Assembly (NCBI RefSeq): GCF_030265065.1
Contig: NC_080410.1
Location: 17,497,898-17,561,897, forward strand
Direction: 5' to 3'
Source of the DNA: Corythoichthys intestinalis
Lineage: Eukaryota > Chordata > Actinopteri > Syngnathiformes > Syngnathidae
DNA length: 64,000 nt
Each line of letters opens with the position of its first letter. The first letter of the stretch is position 1. Below the pieces are notes generated by a model. That model was not told the origin of the DNA. It saw nothing but the letters and a program-made list of their open reading frames with translations, and searched no databases. Below, one piece after another: positions 1-31,600 of this stretch. The position numbers were made by a program, and so were the translations under genes.

Positions 1-345
1 GGGTCTTTCAGCAAGACAATGACCCTAAAGATATGGCCAAATCTACACAGAAATGGTTCACCAGACACAAAATCAAGCTCCTCCCATGGCCATCTCAGTC
101 CCCAGACCTCAACCCCATTGAAAACGTGGGGTGAGCTGAAGAGGAGAGTACATAGGAGAGGACCCAGGTCTCTGGATGATTTAGAGAGATTCTGCAAAGA
201 GGAATGGCTGAAGATCCCTCTTTCTGTCTTTTTCCATCTTGTGAAACATTAAAGGAGAAGATCAGGTGCTGTTTTGTTGGCAAAAGGGAGTTGTACAAAG
301 TATTAACACCAGGGGTGCTAATAATTGTGACACACATTATTATTA
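1..345 (+). mobile_element. Tc1/mariner transposase fragment (3' part)
   Basis: The sequence encodes the C-terminal third of a Tc1-type transposase. It has the QQDNDPK-like motif at the left edge, then [19 protein letters not shown], the usual DDE-domain block, then a CKEEW segment. Near 245-300 the frame is lost, although an AKG..TKY-like C-terminus is still recognisable in another frame. The 5' part lies outside the window. This is a decayed DNA transposon copy and not a host gene. Confidence 0.85.
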
Positions 346-493
346 TTTCTTTATGTGGGATTTTTTTCCCACTGAATAAATGGACTTGTATTGAAGGTTG
401 GATGGTCCCATATTATTTAGAAGAAAAAAAATATTACATGCTAAAAAACACATAATTATTATAAATCCAATAAATATGGAGGGCACTGTACGC

Positions 494-535
494 ATATGTG
501 TATGTGTGTGTATATATATATATATACATACATAA
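494..535. repeat. TG/TA dinucleotide microsatellite
   Basis: Alternating TG then TA dinucleotides, flanked by AT-rich DNA. Confidence 0.85.
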
Positions 536-770
536 ATCCTTAATGATGAAAGAAGCATGCCATACAGTATTTATAATTATTATCGTAATCAATTTTGGGG
601 CTTGTAAACCATAATTCGATACCAAATGTTAATATTGTGACCTACAATGCAAGCTCTACACGATTTATAGTGTTGTTGCTGTTTTTAATAACCAAAAATA
701 GTCACTTGCCCTATAATAGGTTTTTTTTTTTAAAGTTACATTTTGAGCAAAAATAAAGTGCAAAACTTCT

Positions 771-830
771 ATTTAATAAGTATTTCTATAACTAATTCAT
801 ATTTAATAAGTATTTCTATAACTAATTCAT
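771..830. repeat. 30-bp perfect tandem duplication
   Basis: Positions 771-800 and 801-830 are identical 30-mers, starting atttaataag and ending taattcat. It is a local slippage or template-switch duplication in noncoding DNA. Confidence 0.9.
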
Positions 831-2007
831 AGCTTCCATTTAACGCCCAAGCCTACTTTTTATCTTTTAATAACTATAGTACACTTTCTTACATGATTCA
901 AACATGTTTTTTGGTCTCTCACAGTATTCACTGTATTGCATGGAAATTTAGATTTAGCTTTCCTTTTAAATTATGTGGTCTTTTCTTTCCCTTACAAAAA
1001 CAATATTAAGAAACTGTATTACATATATACAGTAATGTCCTTGACTAAAATTCCTCCACTTAAGACCTGCACTTATTCCCTGCTTGAACCAGGCGCTCCT
1101 TAAATTCCTCGGTTTATTCAGCCTGCCAGTCCTTCTCTCCTTTTTGCTCTTAATGTAAGCGTCTGCTATTAATGGTGAAGTAAAAAAAGGGCTCAAATAT
1201 TTCACTTTCTCTTTAAATTATGAAGTCCTAGAGTACCCGTGATAAAGCGATAAAGAGTGTGTTTAAGGACATAGTGAGTGCAATGCCTGAAAGAAACACG
1301 ACCTCTCTTTGTTCAAACTTTGGCACATTCTCACCTGTTGTCCTTCCATCAATCCTCCAGCATCCTTTGCCAGGAAGATGTCAGCGCAGCCCCTCTTTGT
1401 CTCTGCATTGTTTTACGTCACAGCTGTGGCAGCTCAAGGACACAATTTATAGAAAGAACCATCCCAGCAAGTGTTATCTCGCTGTGTATTTAAAATGATT
1501 TACAAGCTGGGGAAAGGCGAGCTTAGGCCACTTGTGTTTTGATAGTGAAAAAAGTTATGGTAATGTATCTAAGGAATGAGTTAAACAGGATTACACTACT
1601 GGTGTCAAACTCAAGGTGCCCGATTTGGTCCACCACATCATTTTGTTTCGTGACTTGTGAAAGGAAATAACAAGCAATCAAGTTGAATGTTTCTCGCTAA
1701 AATACCAAAACCGGCAATAGTTGTCACTTTTAACTGATGATAGACGTCCAATCCATTTGAAGTGGGAGGGTGACAGCGACTGAACATCTGCTAGTGATAA
1801 ACTCATTTCAATTTACAGCAGAAATGTCACAGCTGCTATAGGGGAAAAAAAGGGGTAATGTGACAGTGAGTCAAAGCAACATAAAACCTTACAATACAAA
1901 CAACAAATTATTATTTTATCAGTTGTTTTGCAGAAACCTGTCTTTTTACACTCCTGAGTTGGTTTGGCACTAGCTTCAATTCACATTCTTGTATGTCTCT
2001 TGCAGCC

Positions 2008-20920
<18,913 letters not shown>

Positions 20921-21058
20921 AAATGCGAAAGGAAGAATCATGAATCGAAACTCAAGTATTAACAAGAGAAGAACAGGAACAGGACTCCTCAACCTGTAGG
21001 AGCTACAGTATTTGGCTTTTCTGTGCGTGAGACTAATTGTTTGTTGATAATGTGTAAT

Positions 21059-21064
21059 AATAAA
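21059..21064 (+). terminator. tnnt1 polyadenylation signal
   Basis: AATAAA 139 nt after the tnnt1 stop codon (20918-20920), giving a short 3' UTR. Confidence 0.7.
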
Positions 21065-21273
21065 ACAGGATTCTCTCTGTGATTTAGCCTGTTTTTGTGC
21101 CCCCAAAAATCAAGTATTTTTTTTTAAATCAAGAATAATTGTATGCATATTTCATACTACAGCAGGGCCGTTCCTGATCAATTCGGTACTCAAGGGAACA
21201 TGTTTGCTGGTCACGGTTGCACGTCACGGTTTCAACACCACAAAAATATTCCGTCATATCGTTCCTAAGGTAT

Positions 21274-22150
21274 TACCGTATTTTCGGACTATAAATCGCA
21301 CCTGAGTATAAGTCGCACCAGCCCAAAAATGCGCAATGAAGAGGAAAAAAAACATATGTTGGACCGGAGGATAAGTCGCATTTTTGGGGGAAATTTGCTT
21401 GATAAAATCCAACACATAGAACAGATATGTCATCTTGAAGGGCAATTTAAAATAGAAAAACAATAGAGAACAACATGCTGAATACATGTACAGTATGATA
21501 ATGTTACATGACTTATGAACAACAAAATGCGAACGTGGCCGGTATGTTAACGTAACATAGCTATTAACCCATTCACTCCCAGCCATTTTTACTGGTGCAA
21601 CCCCCTTCGCTCCCGGCCGTTTTACTGGATTTTGACTGATTTTGCAAGGCCCACACAAAATTCTGTTCTATTGCTATATAAACATGGAACCCACCAAAAG
21701 AAATATTAGACTCTTTCAGCGGGAAAAAAGGTAAGTTCATATCTTTATCCATTCTTTATAAATCAGCATTACAAAATAGCTTAGTTTGAGCAATTTTCCA
21801 ATTTCTGATGAAAAAAACAGAAATTGAGCTTTTTGTGAAAGCATACATTTCAAACATAACTTTGACTTTAACACAGCTATTTTTGCTCTAGTTACATCCC
21901 ATCTGAATAATGCTTTCCTTTTACAAAATAACATAAACAACAAGACAAATAGAGCTTTTGATAGCAAAGTAACAATTTATTTACACATAACTAACTGAGA
22001 GAGGACGCTGTTGTGGCCGCGACAACTGGGTAAACTTTTCCCTCATTGCCGCCTGTCTCATAAAAATGGATTTTTTTTTTGTCTCTGCGGGGTCTGCTTG
22101 GCGAGCAGCACGGACTCAACGGCATCGTCCGCTGCGCTGGTGGTGCTGTT
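21274..22150. repeat. ACTATAAATCGCACC-type repeat and other intergenic repeats
   Basis: 21274-21400 contains TTACCGTATTTTCGGACTAT and GAGTATAAGTCGCACC blocks, a known kind of fish MITE. 21565-21720 has a CCATTCACTCCCAGCCATTT / GCTCCCGGCCGTTTTACTGG repeat. No gene recognised. Confidence 0.55.
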
Positions 22151-22164
22151 ATATTCTAACGCCG

Positions 22165-23214
22165 TTATTAACAACTCTGCCTCTACATACGAAGTTAATT
22201 CATTCCATTACCTTGTTTTTTTAAGTCGAAATGGTCGTATGTCGAGCAGGATTTCCCCATATGAATACATTATAATTTCATGAACTCGTTCCACAGCCCG
22301 AAAACCTGCACTTAATAAATACTGCTGTTACAATTGCAAATAGCAGTTACGAAGAGTAAAACAAATACATTATGGATATAAAAAACAGAATAATAATATA
22401 ATAATAGTAATAATGGGGTTGGTGGTGCGTCCCCTCTTGCCATCCCTGAAGGCTGGTTGATGGGTGCGCGGGTGGCCCGGGGGACCTCCTTGGATCCCGG
22501 GGGGGACGATGGCTCCTTTTCTGGGCCCCGTCCGCCCTCCCTCCCCGGGCTGGCTGGGTGGAGGCCGTGGCCCTGGGTTGGCGCCCGCGTGGCGTCTCCG
22601 CTCGTCTGCGTGGCTGTCGCGCGCCTGGTGGGGCTCGCATGGACTGGATGTGACGGGGCGCGCTCGGGTGGGGTGTCCCGGTGCCGGGATTGGCGTAGAG
22701 TCGGTTGCCAACGGGTTTACACTCACAAGGGATTCACACGATCACTGGGTTCTCGATCACAGAGCTGATTTGTGTACACTCTACCCCCTTCAATCACTTA
22801 GCTTATACACTACCCAACCCCCGTCCCCCTCTTTCCCTGGTCAACAGCCCCCCCACATGGTGTCAACCGGAAACACATCTAGCTGACGATAGCACCAACA
22901 AATTAGTAGTTAGTGTAGACGTTCAATGTATTTCTTGTTGTAGTTTGTGTTTCTTATCTTTCTTCTCGTGTTTCTTTTCTTCTGTTCCCCCATAACCCCT
23001 TCCTGTTCGCTGCTTTGTCATAATAAACAAGGTATGTTGAATGATCACAATGGGAGTATGTCAGACTGTCAATGTGAAACATTAAAACTGTTTAGACCAC
23101 TCTCCATGTCAAACAGCTGAACAGGACATGTTTTAAAAAAATAATAATAATAATTACGTCGGATGTCGAAAAGATCGTGTGTCGAAGCGATCGTATGTCG
23201 AGGTACGACTGTAC
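22165..23214. repeat. GTACGACATACGA-type repeat split by a GC-rich retroelement piece
   Basis: Left part (about 22190-22410) has TACGAAGTTAATTCATTCC and GTCGTATGTCGAGCAGG; right part (about 23150-23214) has CGATCGTATGTCGAGGTACG. Between them, about 22420-23060 is an unrelated, GC-rich insertion. Confidence 0.6.
22420..23060 (+). mobile_element. GC-rich retroelement 3'-end-like segment
   Basis: 22420-22720 is strikingly G+C rich. It grades into pyrimidine-rich DNA and ends with CATAATAAACAAGG (AATAAA at about 23023), as a retrotransposed 3' end would. The open frames in it are compositional (Arg/Pro/Gly rich) and match no protein I recognise. The family is unknown to me. Confidence 0.4.
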
Positions 23215-24290
23215 TATATTGTTTCAATGTTGTATTTATTAATTTATTTTTAAAAACCAAAAAAAAAAAAATCTACCAAAACACTTTTCCTTGCTGCACC
23301 ACCCTCAGCACCCTACTTCTCGCACCACTGACTGCCTATTTCTATTGTTTCGCCACTACTTTGGACACCAAAAATATTACATGGAAAATTTGTCCCACTA
23401 AATCGTGTATATTTTGTCAATAGATCATGTCTGATGTGAATTTAAATTCATTTATCACTAGTAGAATTTCAAGCTATTTGAAAATGGAGGATTGGCAGCG
23501 AATTTGCTGTTTATCTCCAGCAATGGCAGCCAATGAATTAAACAGGCTTGTCATTATCCTACCTAGCCTTAACATGCCGGCATCCTCTGTAATTCCCACC
23601 TCACGTTTGGTCGACTGCGTGAGACAAGGACTAGAGATGGCACTCAGTTAATCCAGTCTTTAACTCGTTGCGGCATACCACACACACACAAACACAAAAT
23701 AAAACCTTTGGAAAGTGTCATTATTTATCTTAACTCATTAGCTGCCATTGACAACGATAAACTGCTACTAGCTGCTAGACAACTCAACTAGCGACAAAGT
23801 CCTTCAAATTCACACAGGAAAAGAATGTAAAAAGACACATGATTCGATGTTTATCATCGTCAATGACACTGAAAGAGTTAGAAGTGTACACATTTGTTGT
23901 GGGGATGTGTGTGCGAGAAAGATAGAAAATCCACAGAGCCACCTGTCACTGAATTTGTTTGAAATATTAAATTCCTTAATTATGTTTTATTTACATTTAT
24001 ATCATATTGCACATGCACAGACAGTCACACATTATCTTGTTCAAAGAAAGAGGAATTATCAAAATATATAACTAAACATTTTTACATGCTGGGTAAACAT
24101 TAGGAAAGACATAACACAAAGATATCATTAACCCATTGTAGGGCAAGTGACTATTTTGGTGATTAGTTTTACACAATGTTTTTTTTCATTATCATTGTAT
24201 TTTTTCATATTATTTTTTATTAATAAAAACAATTTGGTACAACTACATTTTAATTAAATGTAATTTCTGGAGAAATTGCTAAATTGAGAA
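23215..24290. other. Intergenic, short dispersed repeats only
   Basis: Pieces of the dispersed GCCATTGAC/CAATGGCAGCCAATGA family occur at about 23505-23540 and 23735-23800. No exon or larger element recognised. Confidence 0.5.
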
Positions 24291-24296
24291 ATTAAT

Positions 24297-24800
24297 GAAC
24301 CCTTGAACGCTTCCCTCCGTTGTTTTTTGCTTTGAGGTACAACCTTGTTTCCGCAGTTGCGGACCCTAACATTGGCAACAAAATAAACCACACATTTTCA
24401 AAGATGGACGATGGACTCTCTTCCTCGGCTCTACAATCCAGTAGCAATTTAATTTCATTATGTTTTCAGTTAATTTAGCTATTTCCAGCTTGCTATGTTG
24501 ATAATTGCGATTTTTGTTTACCGCTTTTCGTCTTAGTGCGAAGAAAGAGGAAGTGATGATCGGCCCGCCATGATATTTACGTCATTAGCCATCGTCCTCT
24601 GATCCGGGAATTTAACGCTTGCTTTCACAAACGCCTCGTCCTGGGAAAGTCCAGGACATTATACTAAGAATTGACTCGTGAAATGACCGCGTAATCCCTG
24701 TGTCAACCGACCCGGGAAATTGCTTTCACATGCAAGGGCTGCCCTTTTAATTCCTGGGATTTTAACAGTGTTTAGGCGTATGTGAAAGTGGCTTTTGTTC
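24297..24800. mobile_element. Partial copy of the element at 26509-27599
   Basis: From CCCTTGAACGCTTCCC through CAGTTGCGGACCCTAACAT and GATGGACGATGGACTCTCTT to a CGTATGTGAAAGTGGC end, it matches 27103-27599 with scattered differences. The first half of the fuller copy is absent. Confidence 0.75.
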
Positions 24801-25190
24801 ATTTTGGATCACTGCCTGTCGATTTAGGTTCAGCCCAGACTGGAGTCATTTCCTGTTGATTTGGGGGTGATTTCTGGGTCACTCTCTGTTGTTTTTAGGT
24901 CATTTCTGGGCGCCTCCCTGTTTATTTTGGTCACTTTATGTTGATTTTGAAACATTTCAATGTCACTTTCTGATGATTGTGTTGCATTCCTGGTTGATTT
25001 TCTGTTTATCTTTTGTTAATTCCTGTTGATTTTGAGACATTTCCAGCTCACTTTTTGTTGATTTTGGAGCACTCCTGATGGACATCCTGTTAGTACCGGT
25101 AATTTCCTGTTGATTTCAATTCATTCCCAGGTCACTTCTGCTCATTTTTGGTCACTGCCTGCAGATTTTGGGGCATTTCCATGTGAAATA
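24780..25190. repeat. Largest cluster of the CACTTCCTGTTGATTTTGG repeat
   Basis: About 400 bp of degenerate tandem units resembling TCACTTTCTGTTGATTTTGG and GGGCATTTCC. Not coding. Confidence 0.75.
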
Positions 25191-25600
25191 AACTCTGGTT
25201 ATGGCACCCAAATAACACTAAAGTTGTATTTTCTAAAAATAAAAATCATACTATTTAAATGGGTGCCCTAAAAAGGATTAATGCACTTCTTTAAAACAGG
25301 CTACATTAATTAAATTTCCGTCACGATACGAAACTGACGCTCAGTAGGATATTCCCCAACGAGCCAATCAGTTAAGATGTAATACAAAAAAATGGATGTG
25401 CACTCCTTGAGATAATATCAGTATTGTTGAAAGTTGTCAGCCATTGCAAAGCCTTTTCGATACACTGAAATGTGCTTTTAAGAGTAAAAAGGTTCAAGTG
25501 GAATGAATACTTACTGTATGCACACCACTGCACATTAATGAGTCTGTGTCAATTTGCAATGCATACTTTATAATTAGAGTTTTCAGTTATGGTAGTTAGT

Positions 25601-28600
25601 TTAGCGAATGGGAGCTTTGAGAGCAGCATCGACCTCCTCCTCCGGTTGCAGTACGTGCCACTGAGCTACCGGACGTCGCGGATTGGCTAACATGTCAGAC
25701 CAGTGGCGCAGACCGACGCCTGAGGCGCCGTAACCGATCCAGCACTTGCCGATGGGGTCGTTACTTCCCAGTTTGTCGTAGTCGTACACTGTGATAATCA
25801 CCTGAACTTTCTGTAGGATTGGACATAATACAGTGGGGTAAGTACGCTGAAAGAAAACACCATTATGGCAGATAACATTTGTGTTTGGTGTTGTCCTCAA
25901 TACTGTGTAAAGGACTAAAGTATTTACCCACCTGAATCTGAGAGAAGGGAATCTCAAAACTAAAGCTCTCATTGAAGTACGGATTTAGTGTGTTTTGTTT
26001 AACTGACGTCTTCTTCTTCTTCAGGCGTTTCCCGTTGTGCTGCAGGACCACTTTAACAAAGGGATCTGGAAAGGCAGTATGGATAAATTAGGGCATTCAA
26101 ATAGTTCATTGACAACAAGACTATGTTGTGTCTGCAGTACTTTTATGTGCTGTATTTTCTAGACTGTAAATGACAGGCCCCCGACCCCACACACAAACAC
26201 ACCCATACACATTATTTTTGGCAAAAGAAAATTCCTCGAGTTGTCCCAAAATTAACAGGAAGTGACCCTGGAATGCTCCCAAAATAATCAGAAAGTAACC
26301 CAAAATCTTGTAATTCAAATGTAATTAATTTAAAATGGGGGGACTGGCTGTGAATGCTCATCTTCCAATTATTTAATCAAAGCATCCAATTCATTTTGAC
26401 TCAGTCAAAATGAATTAACAAGGAAGTGACCCGAAAGTACCCTAAAAGAAAGGCATTCTTAGGAAAAACGACCAGTCACACTCACATTCCCGCCTATGGT
26501 ATATTAAGCCCCTTTCACACACATACCGGTAAATTCCCACGTAAGGTAAAGCGGGATTTACTCATTGCTTTCACGCATGGAGAGATATCCCGGGAATGAC
26601 GCGGGTTGGACTCTTTCACAGACTTGTCCCGTGTTGCCCGATAGCTCTCTATACGGGGAGGGCTGCTGGCGCGATTTTATAACCCGAACATTACAACATT
26701 TTGGTTGGCAGCGGCTGTCACATTCTGTTGGTCGAATCATATTTTGTTACAGAACCGTTGTGGGAGCATTCCCAATGTCGTAACTGGAGCCAATTCAAGC
26801 TAATCAAGACTGTATTTAAGCCCAGGCAATCCAAGAGAAGGGTGCCGAGATATTAACCTGCTGGGCGCCATTCGACACCTTGTACTCTCAAATTTCGTGC
26901 ATTTGCTAGCTTGTTTGTCTGCCGCCCTTTTCTTGAAATCCCCTATGTTGTGCTGGTATTTGTGTGTATTTGTTTTGTTGTCTAATCGGCTTTCCGCCTA
27001 CCGCTTAGGTTAGTATTATTGATCCCCGTCGACAAACTGTCACGGATCCATTGTGTTATTCCCCATTTTCTGCGATCTCGTGTATTTTTGTTTGTATTTA
27101 ATAAACCCTTGAACGCTTCCCACTGTTGTTTTGTGCTTTGAGGTACAATCTTGTTTCCGCAGTTGCGGACCCTAACATCGGCAAAAATATAAACCACAAC
27201 TTTCCAAAGATGGACGATGGACTCTCTTCCTCGGCTCTACGATCCAGTAGCAATTTAATTTAGTTGTTTTCAATTTAATCTAGCTATTTCCAGCTTGCTA
27301 TGTTGATAATTGCGATGTTTGTTAACCGCTTTTCGTCTTACTGCGAAGAAAGAGGAAGTGGCGATGGGCCCGCCATGATATTTATGTCATCAGTCATCGT
27401 GCTGTGACCCGTGAATTTAACGCCTGCTTTCATGTACACTACTTCCTGGGAAAGTCCGGGACATTATACAAAGACGCGACTCTGTAAATGTCCGCGTCAT
27501 CTCCGTGTCAGTCGACCCGGGAAATTGCTTTCACACATAAGGGCTGCCTGTTTAAATTCCAGGATTTAAACAGTGTCAGGTATATGTGAAAGGAGCTTTG
27601 GAGGATTTAAAAACTGCTCATTTATGTTTCGGAAAAATGGGAGGAAGCCTGAGTATCAGCACCAAAAACACAACCATTCAATAAACATGCAAACTCTCTG
27701 AGCCAGATATGCTACCCACTGTTCTAATGTGCAGCCCACTTAAATGTACATAGTATTATGTATGAGTAAACTCATAACTCATCTTGAAAAATCTGTAACT
27801 ATGTAATAAAATAATTTATGAATACAACTCCATTTAATCATGTTAGAAATGTAACAAAATTTTATCTTCATAGCTGGATGCGTGTGCAATGTGCACTCAC
27901 CGGACAACCCGCCAACATCCATCTTTTTCAAGTTCTTTGCTTCCATGACGTTTACAGTTAGCTTGCCAGCAGTGGGAACGTAGCGTAGTGAAATGCAGAT
28001 GTCTCCTAGTTTCTCTTGCTTTATATATAAAAAAAAAGCAACAACATGGAAAAGATTAGGCTGTGTTTGTTTTAACCCTGACTGTTTAGTCAGTACATGC
28101 TGTATTTAAACGCATACATTTATACAGCTTCTAGACGTTTTGTATGATTTACAATGAGTTTCTGGATTCTGGATAGAGGCACTATTCAAATGATCTCCCG
28201 TTTAGCTAAGTTTGATGGTTGCCAAGCATTGACAGCCCATTACAGATCATCCTCCAGACTTTCTAACCGTTTTTCACCTTTGCCTCCCCAATATTTGTCT
28301 TGAAAGGCCACTTCTGGCAAAAGCAGGAAAACCCAAACAAACACACCTCTTCTTTTTCTCCTCCAATCAAATCCTTCCATTCGTGTATGGGCTGCCCGAG
28401 ATCCACGGTGTTCATGGGAATTTTGATCTCACCAATGACATCATGTTTGCCAAAGCGGTCAAAGTCAAAAACTTGAAGCACGAGTGTCTGACCACCCAAC
28501 TCTGTGTAGGGTATCTGGAAGGACGAGTAGACTAGTTAAAGTACATCAACAATATGAACCGTTGACTATTTTCATGTTGTTTGCCACACCTTGAAGATGA

Positions 28601-31600
28601 AGGTCTCATTGAAAACCGGACAGAGGTTCTTGCGCTGGACTTTAGTTTCAAACTTTTTCTTCTTGTCCGGCAGCATGTATACCTTAACGTACGGGTCCGA
28701 AGTCCCGCCCATGTCCATGGCTGCCAGATCCTGAGCCTGCAGGATGCCTACTATCAGCTAATAGGAATAAGAGAAACAATGTTATTTGACAGGTGTACAA
28801 ATCAGTGTTGTGTTTGAAAATATTTCGTCAACGAACAGTTTTTTTCATGATGATGACGAGATAATAACGGCTAAAAACGTGTTTTGGGAGACTAAAACAT
28901 AATATGACGCATGCCAGTGTTCGTCTCACGAGAACGAGACGAAAATGCGCAACAGTTTCCGTTCACGATATGTGACATTTTCATGTGTGGTTAGCCTGCA
29001 TTGTAGCAGTGTCTGGTTGTGTCACTCGTGACGTGCTGCACCCACCCCCCAACTTCCCGACTCACTAGTGTGCCGTCTCTAGTCTCCATGAAGGCTTGCA
29101 TACACGGTAAAATTTGTTTTCTTGGCGGGAGAGAATATGCAATGTTGCTTTAGCCTTTAAAGGTCTGTGCAGAGTGATCTCACACTAAATGTAACTCGTG
29201 GCATTAGCATAGCATTCATGTTCACGTTAGCAATAGGCTAATGCTAACAACTTTTTTTCTATACATTTCGTGGCGTCCAGGCGGGTATAATTAATTGAAA
29301 ATAATGTACTGTTTTCCTGCTGGTGTGTGTAATCATCAAGTTGATGTTGTCCTTGTAGATGCTACAATATGTGCTCATCTATCAATGTTCATTTGAAGTA
29401 CAGTACCTGGAAACCTTTATTTATTTATTCATTTATTTTTGGAGTAAATCTTTGTAATTTTACAGATAAAAACATTTTTGTGTGTAACGGGTATCTCAGA
29501 CTTGCAAATATTGTATGTTTCTATTTTATAATTATACAAAATTTGGTTGTTTTCTTATTTTCTATTTTATTTCTGTCGATTTGCCTTCAAAGTTGGAACT
29601 TTTTGTTTGTGTGTTGTTTGTTTCCCCTATGTCAGTTATTAACGCGACACCTTCTCCTTTAAGTTGGGTGCACTTTATTAGTTTATCAACCTTTTCTGTG
29701 TGGATGTCGATGAGGAGATAAATGCCATTTATCTGCGGAGAGTTTTGTTCTAAAATGTAATTTCCAGGCGTGTATTCATGTATAAAACTCTTATTGCATC
29801 ACATTTTTAAACTTATTTTGAATAGGGGCACGTTGCTAACGCCAAGTTTAATGGGAGGATTGTCTTTTTGTGACTTTTATCAGAAATTAAAAGCACACCA
29901 CACTGCAATCATGACTCCCGCCAGCCTTTCACACATACAACACAGAGTTGAAAACCACCGGTCACAAGTGAACATCGACAAGAACCAGACGAAATTAGTC
30001 TTCAGTTTTCATCAACAAAAACTAGACGAAGATAAAGATATGTTCAGACGGCTAAAATATGACTAAAACTAACAAGTATTGTCGTCTCAAAGACTAAGAC
30101 GAAAATAAAAAAGGCTGCCAGAAACAACACTGGTACAAATGTAATTGAAGATACGTATATGAGTACAATACCTGGTTATCAGTGAAATTGTAGTCCAACG
30201 TGTACTCCAGTTTGCCAAAATTTTCTTTTTCCTCCTCTTCTTTACCTTCCTCTCCTTCCTAGAAAAACCAGTGGAAAACAGTAAGTATGGAAGAACAACA
30301 CATAGGCAAAAATTCCACGGATCGACGGCTTGGTCTTCATGTATGGACTTTTCTCACCTTCTTTTCATCACCCTCCTCTCCTTCCGTTTCCTTTTTCTTA
30401 CGTCCTCGGCCAGCTTTCCTTTCTCTGACCTTCTTGGGCTTCTTACCTTTGTTGAAGCACTTTTTATAGATGCAAAATCCCATGCATGCAATGAGGGCCA
30501 GGACAACCACCACAATGGCACCCACTGCCCACATAGGCACTTGAAAAAGATCATCAGAAAAATAATCATGATTAACCCTGTATAGCGCACTCATTGAACT
30601 CATCAGCTGCCACTGATGGCGCCAGATGTCCATTTCATTTTTACTGGGAGAGTTGAATGAAATATATATAAATGTTGTTTATATAATAATGTATGTTTTA
30701 AAAAAAACACCAACAACAACAACGTGGTAGCGGTACAGTATCGGCATCAGCCAATACCACACACCCAGGCTGTTGTAAATAAGTTACTAAGTTGGGTTGC
30801 AAGGTCAATACGACTACTTGCCAAGGGGATCACCATGGGAGGCGGGCATACGCCTAGTAACCAAAAGAATACGAATGGGGAAGATAGGTCAAATAGGTGT
30901 GTGGTTGGGCAGGGTGAGCATGCAAGCGATGTGGAGTGGGGAACCCAGGAATAGGACAAATCACTTGTTTGCATTAATTAATCGACATATTAATTTTTCT
31001 ATGACGGGGTTCAGCAACCCGAGGCTCTTTAGCGCTTCGTTGTGGCTCCCTAGAATTATATTTTTATTTTAATATGGTTTCTGTAGGAGGAAAAACATGA
31101 CACAAACATTTTTCTAATTCATTAAGATTGTAATGAAGTTAAATTTCAGCCGGCATCATACAACATAGTCACGCGGTGCATCATTCTCTATAGTAGGGAT
31201 CGGGAACCTTTTTGGCTGAGAGAGCCATGAACACCGCATTTTAGACAATATGTTTAGAACTAAAAATACAAGAAATGTATGCATTCTATGTAATTTCAAA
31301 ACTTTTAAAGTACAAGGGTTTGGGTTAGTCTCTGAATTCTTTTTAATAACATTGTTATGCTGTTGCTAATCAATGATGAGTATTTCTTACCATTAATGCG
31401 AATTCTGGTGCTGCATGGTTTTGCTGATGGCTTTGTAGTCTGGTTGATACTTGGTGGGGTTAAACTTAAGGGCGTAGGTTTGCATAGGGACGGTAGGGAC
31501 ATAACACTACCAACTTTTCAGGATGCTAAAATTGTCCCCACCAACTTTTAAGCAACCTTATTTGCATTATATGAGTTCAGTTATATAGGGAATTTAGGTT

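Larger units (their letters stand above)
346..2005. other. AT-rich region upstream of tnnt1 coding start
   Basis: No coding exon is visible. It holds a TG/TA microsatellite (about 494-535), a perfect 30-bp tandem duplication (771-830) and one copy of the dispersed foldback-type repeat (about 1737-1800). The coding start of tnnt1 at 2008 follows a splice acceptor, so at least one 5' noncoding exon and the promoter should lie here or further left. The stretch 1380-1500 has a CAGCTG E-box-like site and a TATA-like AT block, but I could not fix a first exon. Confidence 0.5.

Noticed and set aside
1380-1500. Promoter and first exon of tnnt1
   Set aside because: An E-box and AT-rich TATA-like block are suggestive, but no donor or start could be fixed from sequence alone.
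22464-22886. 140-aa open frame and its minus-strand partners
   Set aside because: Long frames arise from high G+C content; sequences are Arg/Gly/Pro rich without a domain, and the region looks like a retroelement 3' end.
26773-27177. Independent solo LTR call
   Set aside because: TG...CA ends and an AATAAA are present, but the flanking bases do not match as a target duplication, and the similarity to the second copy continues past the right end. Reported only as an LTR-like segment.
29369-29662. Hydrophobic 97-aa frame resembling a small membrane protein
   Set aside because: It lies inside a hAT-type element bounded by an exact TSD and is T-rich low-complexity DNA.
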